Of a stretch of 64,000 bases of DNA, positions 54,371-64,000 are shown piece after piece. The first letter of the stretch is position 1. Each line of letters begins with the position of its first letter. The notes below the pieces were generated by a model. It saw only the letters and a list, made by a program, of their open reading frames with translations, did not search any database and was not told where the DNA came from. The DNA comes from Nectonema munidae (lineage: Eukaryota; Nematomorpha; Nectonematoida; Nectonematidae), in the NCBI GenBank assembly GCA_030549495.1, contig JAUIRK010000164.1, positions 1 through 64,000 of the forward strand, given 5' to 3'. A program made the translations under genes and the position numbers.

Positions 54371-56626
54371 TAGGGTAGGTCAATTTCAATAATTGAATTT
54401 TGGACAAGTTTAGATATGTGAAATTTTAAAATGGCCAAAAAATTTTTTTTCTCTAACCAGAAGCCGTAGTTAAACTTTTTTTGTGGAAAGCCTTCTCCTT
54501 TAAATGAAACAGAGCTTCCAACTACAAGACAGATAATTGAATACAGTTATTTTATTAAAAATAGCAGTCCTTTCATTAAGGAATATGATATAGCATAAAT
54601 AATTGCTAAAGAAGTTATAAATATAAGGGGCTCTATCAACCCTCTTTTCCCATTGTATAATGAGTATCATATCATTAAAATGGTGGATAGAGTTTGTTTA
54701 AACAAGCTAAAGAAATAAATAGAAAATCCCTCACAACTAAACAAGAGCAGAACTTAAAAGAAAAATTGGACAAACTTTATGATATTTCGGCTTGTACTTG
54801 CAAACTGCCAGTTCGTTCTTGTGATGACAACGCAGTAAAATGTAAGATTAAAAACTGTGAAACTGTTGATATAGAAGCATGCTCAAAGTACAATAAAAAA
54901 AAAGATTCAAACCGATAAAAATGAAATAAAATTTTGAAAGAAAAATATAATTTTTTTTCTAAAAAAAAGTTGTGATATTTTTTTATAGATGATTTTGATG
55001 GGAGAGATCAAATGCTGGTGATACCCACTTTGTTTCAATTGAGAAACTTAATTTTTAAAAACTCCGAGGTTTGCTTTCAAAGCTATTAGAGGAAGCATTT
55101 GTTCAGGTCTTGCAAATGCATTTTTGATTGATTTAAAAGCAATGGATCTTCTTGGCAGAAATGTTGACATAAATCAAATTTTGCTTGACAAATCTAAAAT
55201 TGATCGGGAAAAATCAAAAAGAAAGATTGATATGTATTGGAGTAGATGGAGAAATAGATAAAGAAACTTTTATCTTATTCTGAATTCAAAAATGAAAAAA
55301 GGGAAACAAAAAAAATCGCATCACTTAACTTTCCCCGTGGAAGCAAGAGAGGCTTGTAGTTTTATTGGAACAAATAGTTGGGCACATAATTCATATTATA
55401 GGGTGTTCGCTGCATACTCCCTTTTAGAGCAGTTTTTAAACATATTGATGGAGACACTATGAGTCCAACAGGATTTTATGGATCATTAGGAAAACTCTGT
55501 CAAAAAGATTTACATGAACTGCCACAAATACAATTTCTAAAAATAAATGGGGATTTGAATAAAATTTTTTTAAGAGATTTGAGCTCAGAACAAAGATTAA
55601 TTATTATATGAATATCGTGTTGGAATTTCAAGAGGACAAGTGAATGCACGTTTTGCTTCATGGAAAACGGACCAGTTAATCATTCGAGATGGTTAACTTT
55701 AGCTATAAGATTAATATGTTTATGGACTAGAGGTGCTTATCCAAGTTGCTTGCAAAATCTTGAACAAATTATAAAATTATTATACACGTTTATGCTGTAA
55801 GTTGGTTTGAAACAAAAAGAGATGACAAATTTCACATTCAACAATTATACATTTTCAATATGATAAACAGATGTAAATAACAATCAGAAACAATACAAAA
55901 TATTGTTTTTAGAAGTTTAAAGTATAATGCTTTCCCTTTATTGTCTGAAAATATTTTATTTTCAATGATAAAATGGGAAGTTAGGAAAAAAGGAATTGGA
56001 AGAACTCTTTCAATCAGGTATGATTCATTAATTTTATATATTACTTTAATCATCAACATAATACTTTAGAAAAACAAATCAAATCGACAAGAAACCAGTG
56101 AAAATACCAGAAACAAACTTTGAAACAGATCATTGTTCAAAACGAATCGATCTTTCTCAAAATGATATATGCGAATCTCCTTTTACAACAGATTATTCTA
56201 GCGAATATCTTAAAAATGTGCTGTTTCAAAAAACCAAACTGAATCTTCCAGATTTACCTTCATACTCTCAAAGTGTGGAAAGAGCTGTGGAACTCACTAG
56301 CGAAGCCTCTAAATTAGTTTATGAATTTGCCTCAAGACACAAGCGCATACTTAGCAAACCACGCAGCAGAAATTTAAGACTCGCATTTGCTTCAAAAGGA
56401 GATAATAATGAATGTTATGAAAAAATAAACTTTTAAATTACTATAATTCAAATAAAAACAATTAATTTTTTTTAAAAATAAATATTAAATGAAACTGTTT
56501 TCTCAAAAAGTTATTAAACATATAATGTTGCAAATTTGTATAAAAATTCCTTCTTCTATATTGAAGCTATATATCCACACTTGTCCAAAATCAATTTTAA
56601 GTTATTTTCAAAAATAGACCTCCCTA
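54371..56626 (+). mobile_element. Unclassified DNA transposon with long inverted ends, 8-bp target duplication
   Basis: The left end TAGGGTAGGTC and the right end (minus strand) TAGGGAGGTC are inverted copies. The similarity extends about 60 bp inward (shared TTTTGGACAAGT and GATAT). A perfect 8-bp duplication, TTGCATAA, flanks the element at 54363-54370 and 56627-56634. Its single broken gene encodes a member of a widespread arthropod protein family that I know only as uncharacterised. Target length and TAGGG ends resemble hAT; the protein is not a recognised hAT transposase. Confidence 0.85.
54694..56436 (+). pseudogene. Putative transposase of the unclassified element (possible divergent hAT-like)
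   Basis: Pieces in order: KLYDISACTCKLPVRSCDD (54770), LLGRNVDINQILLDKSKID (about 55160), then IGVDGEIDKETF. A block around 55380 includes HIIHIIGCSLHTPF, then FKHIDGDTMSPTGFYGSLGK and LCQKDLHELPQIQF. RLICLWTRGAYPSCLQ (55710) and YIFNMINRC (55850) follow. The intact C-terminus (56098-56436) has KIPETNFETDHCSKRIDLS and LPSYSQSVERAVELTSEASK. I recall the same layout in many uncharacterised arthropod proteins. Two features hint at a hAT-like fold: a CxxH pair (GCSLH) and a C-terminal S...VER motif placed like the S...ER.FS motif of hAT-C domains. This is inference. The frame is broken many times, so this copy is dead. Confidence 0.6.
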
Positions 56627-56634
56627 TTGCATAA

Positions 56635-58494
56635 CTAGTGAAAAGGCTTTTTATACAGATGCTATTATTATAGTACTAGAACATCCAAATATGAAAGGGT
56701 GACGATCCGTTTCAAAATTTTGTGTTGCGTTATTACACACGTGATAAAGAAGTGATCACTGTCTCTCCATGTTCCGATCGTAAAGTCGAAAACAAATAAA
56801 ATCATTCGTAACTTGTTCCACTAACCCATATACGACCAATGTTCCTATTTTGGAACATAAGTAATTTCATCTTCGTCTGCTTTTTTCAATGACTTTGAAT
56901 ATAAATCGTCTGCGTTTTTTTAGATATCGTCTGCTTTGCTTGGTCTTAAATGGGTTAATCGAATTTGTGACCCTGATCGTAATTATATTTAGGTCAAAAC
57001 CGCAAATGTTTGAAAAGTTTGTCACAGTATCATATATTTTTTTAAAATGTGACATCGAGAGGTACTCCAAATGAATCGAATTATGGTGAATAGAATGAAT
57101 TTATCAAACTTGTATTAATTTTAAATCGTATTTTGCAAGAGCTATAAAATCGCCAAATTATGTCTTCACAATTGTTTGAAGAATTTATATTAGTTCTAGC
57201 CCAAAGCATTATTCAAGTGATTTGAGGCGAATACTCAATCCTAATAGATGAGTGTAAAAAGAATAACGGTCATGAAGAATTATCAATTTGTTTTCGGTGT
57301 GAGGATTCCATCAAATATAAGCGATGTTTTCTCTTATTGAGCTATAAGGTAGTGGGTGCGATCACAAAAACAATCATTATTCGCAGTTATAGTGACATTG
57401 GGATCTTGAAGTATAAGTGTATTGTCGGAGAACAATGCTGGAAGGTTGACAGGATAAAAAATCTTTAATAATGCATTAAATAAAAAAAGTTTCGTTCCCA
57501 TCAAAAAATTTGAGGATGTGCGCGCCTAATATGAAGCATATTTTATATATGATTATTATTAAAAGGTATTATCGAGTACTTAAAACGAGTAGTATATATT
57601 TGTTTCAAATGGGGAAAGTATTGTACATTTGGATTGATATTTTGAAAAATGTGCGCCTGTGGTGGGAAATAAACATCACCAATCGAGTAAGGGTACTTGA
57701 AAAAGTAGTGTAGGTTGCGTGTTCCAAATAAAAAAGTAAGTAATAAATATGCAGTTCTACTAATGGACATTTATGACAATCTTCATCAATTTTTTCAAAA
57801 ATGAAATGCGTCATCAGACCCAGCACATTTAGAAGATATATAATCCAGTCTGAAAGCGATTTAAAAATGAGTTGTTTCTAGAGCGCCTAATTCGCTCCCA
57901 ACCATATGCAAAAATATTACTAAATAAGATTAGATACTTTTCAAGATGACTTCAAAAAAAAGATCGATAAAGTTGGAGACTGCGTTTCAACATAGTATTA
58001 TAGAGATGATAGTATTTATTAAATTAAAAATAATGATTTAGCACCTTGGTTAGATCAAAATAAGTAAGAGTCCAATACGCCTTCTACACCTTTCCAGTGT
58101 AAGTAGATGAGAAACTAAAAGCGATCCTGTTTTCAAAATCTCGTAGTAAAAATGACGAGCAAATCGAATTTATTAATAAATAAAGAGTATCGCTAATGTA
58201 ACTCTGAGCAGCAAATGAGATAATCATATCCCACTGGTCTTTTATAACGAAATCTCCATATGTTAACAATAAGATAGCAATATACTGATAGATATTCATA
58301 CATATATAATATCCAAAAACAAAAACTTGATTAAAAACCGTAAGCCTCTTCTTCACACAAAAGAGTATATTAGTGGAAAGATGATATATCGTTTTTATTT
58401 TTGGAGTGGACGGGCAAGTATGAGATAAAAAAAGATTGGAAAAATGTTGAGACCGATCTCACCAACAAAATACTTAAAAGAGCAGAAGACGAGC
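56635..58494. other. Intergenic between the unclassified element and Ras
   Basis: No gene, RNA or clear repeat recognised. The Ras polyadenylation site should lie within the last few hundred bases. Confidence 0.4.
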
Positions 58495-59130
58495 TTAGGA
58501 GATGCTGCACTTTTTATTGCCTTTACTGGAAAAAGAAAGGGATGATAAGGGAATTTTGAGTTTATTGTGCTTACTTCTTTTGCTGTTCGCAGGGTCTAAA
58601 GGCGACCCAGAAATGCCACACCCACCCCCACCAATGGAGCGGTAGTGGCGAATTTGGCGCACAAGATTGAAGAAAGCCTCCTCCACTCCAACCTTGGTTT
58701 TCGCGGAGGTGACAATGAAAGGTAGCTTGCTTTCGTTTTTGACCTTGTCGACGTCGATGCATCGCTCAAGCAAATCTGATTTGTTCGCCACAATGATCAT
58801 GGGCAAGTCTTGACAGTTTTTGATTCGTCGAATCTGCTCCTGGTACAAATTGATGCTTTCAAAAGTTTTGAAGCTGTTGAGGGAGAAGACGAGCAAGAAG
58901 CCTTCTCCGGTCCGCATATACTGATCGCGCATCGCGGAATACTCTTCTTGGCCAGCGGTGTCCAAGATGTCAAGAACACAAACTTCGTCGTCGATTTTGA
59001 CTTGCTTGCGGTATGAGTCTTCGATTGTTGGGTCGTATTCTTCGACAAAGTGATTTTGAATGAATCTAATAGTGAGTGCGCTTTTGCCAACACCTCCAGC
59101 ACCAACAACCACCAATTTATATTCAGACAT
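58495..59130 (-). CDS. Ras: Ras small GTPase, intronless
   Basis: A 211-residue Ras protein of the classical (H/K/N-Ras) kind, a membrane-bound GTP switch that activates Raf/MAPK signalling. All nucleotide motifs are present: P loop GAGGVGKS at 10-17 with Gly12 and Gly13, effector loop YDPTIEDSY at 32-40, DTAGQEEY with Gln61, NKSD and TSAK. It ends in a basic stretch ([11 protein letters not shown]) and a CAAX box CSIS, a farnesylation signal. I choose the ATG at 59130 (MSEYKLVVV), the conserved start; an in-frame ATG nine codons upstream would add MINKREFEK. Compared with typical Ras (about 189 residues) the hypervariable tail is ~20 residues longer, with GGGGCGISG. There is no intron in the coding region and G+C is higher than around it, so it may be a retrogene or a strongly conserved intronless gene. 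Confidence 0.95.
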   Translation of the reverse strand: MSEYKLVVVGAGGVGKSALTIRFIQNHFVEEYDPTIEDSYRKQVKIDDEVCVLDILDTAGQEEYSAMRDQYMRTGEGFLLVFSLNSFKTFESINLYQEQIRRIKNCQDLPMIIVANKSDLLERCIDVDKVKNESKLPFIVTSAKTKVGVEEAFFNLVRQIRHYRSIGGGGCGISGSPLDPANSKRSKHNKLKIPLSSLSFSSKGNKKCSIS

Positions 59131-60117
59131 TTTTTCAAATTCTCTTTTATTGATCAAGAATCACAATTCTAGACAAAAATTAGAAGTTAATTTTATTTGA
59201 AGTACTGATATCAAGAAAATACATAAAAAGACTATTAACTTCTAAGCAGGGTCGCATAATAATAATAAGGTAAAAAGCCGCACTGCGATTTCAACTCTAT
59301 GGATTTGTAGAAGTAGGAATTCTACACTCTTCACTTCCGACTACTACTCTCTTGTGTACATTTTGTAGACATCAGAGGAAGCACATAAAAAATAATGTGC
59401 GACTGAGCGCTACTTGGGAAACAAAATAAGAATAAATAGAATCATATGAATCGGAGTAGAGTGACGGATTTAGAGGGGAGGGGTGATGGACGGATGATCC
59501 CCTCGTCGTCCCTCTCAATTTTTCAGCCATCAGTGTATAGCGTTATCATGTTTAGTTTGATTTTCTAAAAGAAGAGTTCTAATTCAGAATGAATAAATAT
59601 CCATCACCTAATACTAGTAATGGTCTAGATAGGCGCCATTCATTCTCAATGATTTTAGAGAAGTTATAAAATCTCCCAGTGGTACATTTCCTTCTAGATC
59701 CGTTTTTGATCTTGCTACAGTCAGTGCCAAAGTTATGATGAGATAATACTAGGCAACAATTGTGAACCATCATCTTTCAGTCTCGCCAGTTCACAAAAAT
59801 TTTCGGCTTCAAACATTAAGATAGACGTAGTTATTTTGTAGAAAAAATGTCATTAATATTCAGAGTAGTACTTTCAATGATGCGCCTTAGAATGAGGTTG
59901 ACAAAATAAAAAAACTCCAAAAAGAATTTAACATTCAAAAACTTTCAACTCAGACAAATCGCTATTTCTCCCACAAACTTCTTGGAAACCACGCTATTGA
60001 TTCCATTTTCATCCATAAACTCAGTTTCATTTTCCCCACTGCATATAATTAACTTTTATTTCTGTACTCATAAATATAGAATGCATTATTTGTTCTTATA
60101 ATTATAGAATTGTGCGA
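59131..60117. other. Upstream region of Ras
   Basis: Should hold the Ras promoter; no promoter motif could be supported. No other gene seen. Confidence 0.4.
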
Positions 60118-60770
60118 TTATTAAATAGAATTTCAAACGAGAGACAACTTATTTAGAAAGATATCTTTTCATCAATTCTTATCAGTTAAATACAGAAAAA
60201 ATAAAAACATCTTTATCATAAAGATTCAAATTCAAAGTTACTACATTATTTAATACACAGAACATAGGAGTAAAAAAATATATAGTTCAACAAAAATCCT
60301 ATCCAAAAAACAATTTAAAAGTAAATAACATTTATTTTGTTGATATATAATTGGGCTTTTTGTTTAATATAGTGATTCCAAAAATTTTATTTCAATATCA
60401 TTTTAACATTGATATAAAGTTCCCCATTCACAATTATAAATGTAAATTACTTTACTTTTATTAAGTTTGGGAATCGATTCTTTTATAGATCTTGGCAACA
60501 TTTTTTGTCATTAAAAATTTGTAAATATATAGCTGGTAATGTTTGCCTAAGCACTCTTTTTAACATTCTCTCAAACTTCTTAATTCATTTTCACCTAAAA
60601 AATACTTTTTTTCCTTGGAACATTAAAATTAGGTCCTTTTTTAAGCTCATTACTAATAATATTGTCTAAATAAGATTAGTTGTACCCATAATATTTAGCT
60701 GATGAGAATCGATCAAAAGATATCTTTCTAAAAAAGTTGTCTCTCGTTTGAAGTTTTATTCAATTACTCC
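60118..60770. mobile_element. MITE-like element with ~75-bp inverted ends
   Basis: TTCAAACGAGAGACAACTT near 60131 and its inverted copy near 60736-60754 lie within inverted segments of about 75 bp that also share AGAAAGATATCTTTT and TCATCAG. The 500-bp interior has no coding region. A target duplication could not be fixed with confidence. It ends 60 bases before the Tigger element. Confidence 0.7.
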
Positions 60771-60831
60771 AACTATTAATATAATTATCTTCAAACTTCA
60801 GCTGTGAACTTCTCATCATCTTCACTAAATA

Positions 60832-63300
60832 CAGTGGAGCCCGCCTATTGTCATACCCTCCGTGTATGAATAAATTATGACATAATCCGGGATATTCTAA
60901 TATCCGGGCTTAGCTATTTTCATGATTATGGTGGTTATAACGATTTAACTGTGCGTGGTTATACATGTAGGGGCCTACACTGATAACTGGCAACACGATG
61001 GTTAACAATTAAAACAAGTATTTATTACATTTTTCAGACATTATTATCACAATATACAAATAAAAGAATAAAAAATTTATTTAGTATCACTTTTTTCATA
61101 CATTATTTATTAAAATGTACAAATAAAAAATATATACACACGCATTGACAAGTAGGCCTAAACAATTCATCAGGTAAGTTTTTTTTCATTTGAAGCTGTG
61201 GATCTGCGAATTGTCTATTTAGATTTAAAAAAGTCTGTTATGCAGGTGTTGCAACCGCCGTTTGCAGCTCACTTTCCAGAGTGTAGAAGGTGGTGAGATC
61301 GTGGCCGATGGCTTCCAGATAGGCACGCACAGATGACAGGCCGCCGAGGGCAACATGGGCCTTTGGTGGTGGAGGCAGTTCAGCTGACTCATCGTCACTG
61401 TCAGCAGTGGGGCAGACATCTGGCTGGCGTACTGTGTCACAGATGTCGTCATCTGTCAAGACCCCATGGCACTCAGTCTGGGAATCCACGTCCACGTAGG
61501 CCTGGAACTCTTCTGTTGTCATCCCATCTGGTGCCTGGACCTGGTGGTCTGCAGTGGGAGCATCTGGAGCAGAGGGGATGCGGAAGCCGGCATGGGCAAA
61601 GCAGTTTGCCACACTGGACTGTTTTACATCCTGCCATGCCACTTTCAACATGTGCATAGCATCCAGGACTGTAAACTTGCAGGCGAAGGTGCTGGCAGAG
61701 AACTCAGCTTCACCTGCGCCGATGTATGCAACAATCTTCTGGACCACCTTCTTCCTGTAGAGTGCCTTCAGGTTTCGGATGATCCCCATGTCACATGGCT
61801 GCATGATGGAGGTCGTGTTGGGCGGCAGGAAGAAGAGGCGAATGTGGGGAAGGTCATCTGCTGCATCCTTGGGGTGAGCCGAGCAGTTGTCGAGGACAAG
61901 GGCAATGTGCCGCCCCTGCCTGACCATGTCACGTTGTCTCTTAGCCAGTCTCGAAACAGGTTGCCAGTCATCCATGCGTTTTTATTGTTCATGCATGGGA
62001 CTGGAAGCTGGGGGACTCCTCTAAAGCACCTGGGCTTGGCACTTTTGCCAACCACCAGTAGAGGACGCTTGTCACTGCCGTCGATGTTGGCAGTGACGAG
62101 GGCGGTGAGACGCTCCTTGACCTTCTTGCTGCCGCTCAGCTTCTGTGCTGCATCTGCCAAGGTGCCGTCAGGTAGGGCACGGAAGTAGATTCCCGTCTCA
62201 TCTGCGTTGTAGACGTCACAGGGTTCATACTTCTCAAGCAGCTCGGGCAGCACAGTTGAAAGCCATGTGTCTGCAGCTGGGATGTCAGCATCACTTTTCT
62301 CCCCATGTGCCTTTTTATATTTGATCGAGAAACGGTCCTTCCAACGGCAGATCCAGCCAATGGTTGCCTTGAAATCATCCTTTCCTAGGTTGGCAGCGAG
62401 CTGGTTGGCCTTCTCCTCCAGGACTGCAGTGGAGATAGGACAGCCATGGGTACGGGCATCCACGAACCAGGTGTAAAGGGCCGTCTCGACGTCAGCTGCC
62501 TTGCCAGTCCGCATGCGCATGCGGTTGCCGTTCTTGTTCTGCTCAGCATCTGGGACTTCTTGTTGAGAATTTTTGAAATGGTGGACTGTGAAACACCATA
62601 CGTTTTGGACAATTGAGTTTGTGATTGGCTAGATGACCACCTTATGATCTCCAGCTTCTGGGCAAGGGACAAGTCATTTCGCTTACGTTTAGCACTCATG
62701 ATTAAAAACTGAAGAATAGCTTAGCACAGTGTCCTTCACAATAGAGCAGATCGGCAAATGTTGTTTTGATTGGGAAATTTATTTAAGATCAAAAGGATGC
62801 ATCCTTTCAAGACCTGTGTGTGTGTTGCTATGCGTGCGTGGGTGCATGTGCGAAGCTTCGTGATCACAATGTTGCTTTCGTGATCACATGTGATTTATCG
62901 ACGCATTAACCTGTCAGAAGTCTCACCAAATGATTTTTAACGGGAAAGTGCGACCATGCGCGAACACTCATCATGGTGATGCTTATCGATAACATCGTCA
63001 TGGTCATGGTTAATTAAGGGATTAGACTTTGATGTAACTTATTGGTGCATTACTGTTGGTTTAGTGATAAGATAGGAGTTCAAGTTGATGAAAAAATGCG
63101 TGTATCGGCGCGATAATCCTGCAAAATGTTATTCTAAAAATTAATTTTGGCTAATTTTCTATGACAATAAACGGGAATATCTATGACATTAAACGAGCAA
63201 ATTTCTATGTTTTGTATAGGAAATGGTTTGGGATTTCAATATTTTATGAAAATAAACGGGATATTCTATAAAACGGTATGATATTAAGTGGGCACTACTG
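60832..63300 (-). mobile_element. Tigger/pogo-type DNA transposon with TA target duplication
   Basis: The ends are inverted (CAGTGGAGCCCGCC left; CAGTAGTGCCCACT right, minus strand), share ATCATACC/GTCATACC just inside, and are flanked by TA at 60830-60831 and 63301-63302. Subterminal ATAAACGGGA-type blocks repeat at the right end. It encodes a pogo-family transposase. The transposase region is much richer in G+C than the rest of the window. Confidence 0.9.
61238..62699 (-). pseudogene. Tigger transposase, two frame breaks
   Basis: From MSAKRKRNDLSLAQKLEIIR (ATG at 62699), with a CENP-B-type helix-turn-helix (LSKTYGVSQSTISKIL), the frame breaks near 62560. It resumes as NRMRMRTGKAADVETALYTW and carries a second helix-turn-helix region and the first catalytic Asp in YNADETG. 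Another break lies near 61930. The last frame gives HIALVLDNCSAHP (second Asp), NTTSIMQPCDMGIIRNLKAL (third Asp) and a C-terminal acidic region ending at 61238. All three catalytic residues are present, and only two single frame changes separate this copy from an open gene, so it is young. The G+C-rich codon use is unlike neighbouring sequence. Confidence 0.88.
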
Positions 63301-63302
63301 TA

Positions 63303-64000
63303 CTATGGCTGTTAACAACTCAATCTTCCTATTTCACATCTCGATGTGTCAATAAGAGCGCTTTTCTGGGTGGAGGGAGATTGTACTAGAAGCGTATAAA
63401 ATATAAAAAATGAATCACTGTCCGACAATATTAAACTTTTGAAAAAATACATAAACCGCTATAACATTTTTTAGTAAATTTTGATGTGCTTATCACGAAA
63501 ATAAAAACGAAAACTTTCATATAAATAAATATAGTATGAAAAGAGATGTAAAATATTAAGAAAATAAACATCACGGTTTGAATAGGACAATGGAGAAAAA
63601 TCAGTATGCGAGAGAGGTCTTTAAGAATCAAAAATGTCTAAAAACGTTTAGAAAAGCTTTTTCACAAATACGCTATGAAGAAAAAGGTCTGAAAATGCGA
63701 AATAACATTGTAATTGGAGGAGGGTAACACTGTTGCTGTATCGAACAAAGAGAATACCATTACTAAAATGCCTGTAAGATATTGAGCGTTTAAAATCTAG
63801 TGTATATATGAGCGACAAAATTGATTTTTGGAATAAATTATTTAATACTAAATAAAAGTAATTCAATCAAAGTTGATTAATTCAATAATATTGAGTCCCC
63901 ACCACCTAACATATTTCGAACGTTATATAGAATTCCTTTGATTTAGTGATTAATACAATTAAACATTCTCAAATCGATAAAATGAGAAGTATCTACAAAA
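63303..64000. other. AT-rich intergenic stretch to window end
   Basis: No gene, RNA or clear repeat seen. Confidence 0.4.

Noticed and set aside
58571-59138. Other open frames overlapping Ras on both strands
   Set aside because: They are out-of-frame shadows of the conserved Ras gene, open because of its higher G+C.
61333-62476. Plus-strand open frames of up to 240 codons over the Tigger transposase
   Set aside because: Antisense to recognised transposase motifs, with no known domain; open because of G+C-rich composition.
61238-62699. Bacterial contamination as the cause of the G+C-rich island
   Set aside because: It is a eukaryotic pogo/Tigger transposase within inverted ends and TA target duplication, embedded in host-like sequence.

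Overview
This is AT-rich eukaryotic (animal) DNA, about 30% G+C by eye. It is gene-poor and dominated by transposable elements: introns, target-site duplications, LINEs, hAT, piggyBac, Tigger, Ginger and MULE elements, tRNA-derived SINEs and simple or satellite repeats. The gene content and element mix suggest an arthropod. A copepod such as a sea louse would fit, but that is inference and not proven by anything in the window.

Likely host genes are few. A complete transaldolase lies at 28354-29322 (+). A complete intronless Ras GTPase lies at 58495-59130 (-). A split gene resembling the SAGA deubiquitinase-module subunit Sgf11/ATXN7L3 has two recognisable exons at about 38908-39048 and 36765-37012 (-). 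A possible tiny first exon lies at 27063-27096 (+), with a weak arrestin-like look.

Layout. 1-8545: a large MULE-type element with matching inverted ends, an OTU-protease/transposase gene and piggyBac debris. 8550-11411: an apparently whole Ginger-type transposon (five exons, 51-52 bp inverted ends, 4-bp target duplication) inserted at the outer edge of the MULE terminus. 11418-16000: tandem arrays with a shrunken hAT element, built partly from LINE 3' ends. 15864-19010: three decayed pieces (CR1-like LINE, I-superfamily LINE, hAT). 19719-26126: a pair of ~600-bp inverted repeat arms enclosing a piggyBac element that carries a SINE and its own tandem array. 28-36 kb: transaldolase, a second piggyBac and a broken hAT with ends and target duplication. 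36.7-39.1 kb: the Sgf11-like gene. 40-52 kb: SINEs and LINEs, including a young I-superfamily LINE with an intact 1248-residue ORF2 that landed inside the ORF1 of an older LINE. 52.8-54.0 kb: a satellite of ~140-bp units, one unit of which also lies in the piggyBac element at 23.6 kb. 54371-56626: an unusual DNA transposon with 8-bp target duplication and a protein of a family I know only as uncharacterised. 58-64 kb: Ras, a MITE and a G+C-rich Tigger element.

The most interesting items are the 54371-56626 element (possibly a divergent, unnamed hAT-like lineage), the OTU-MULE, the whole Ginger element and the satellite-transposon link. No virus-like element with capsid or envelope genes was recognised.
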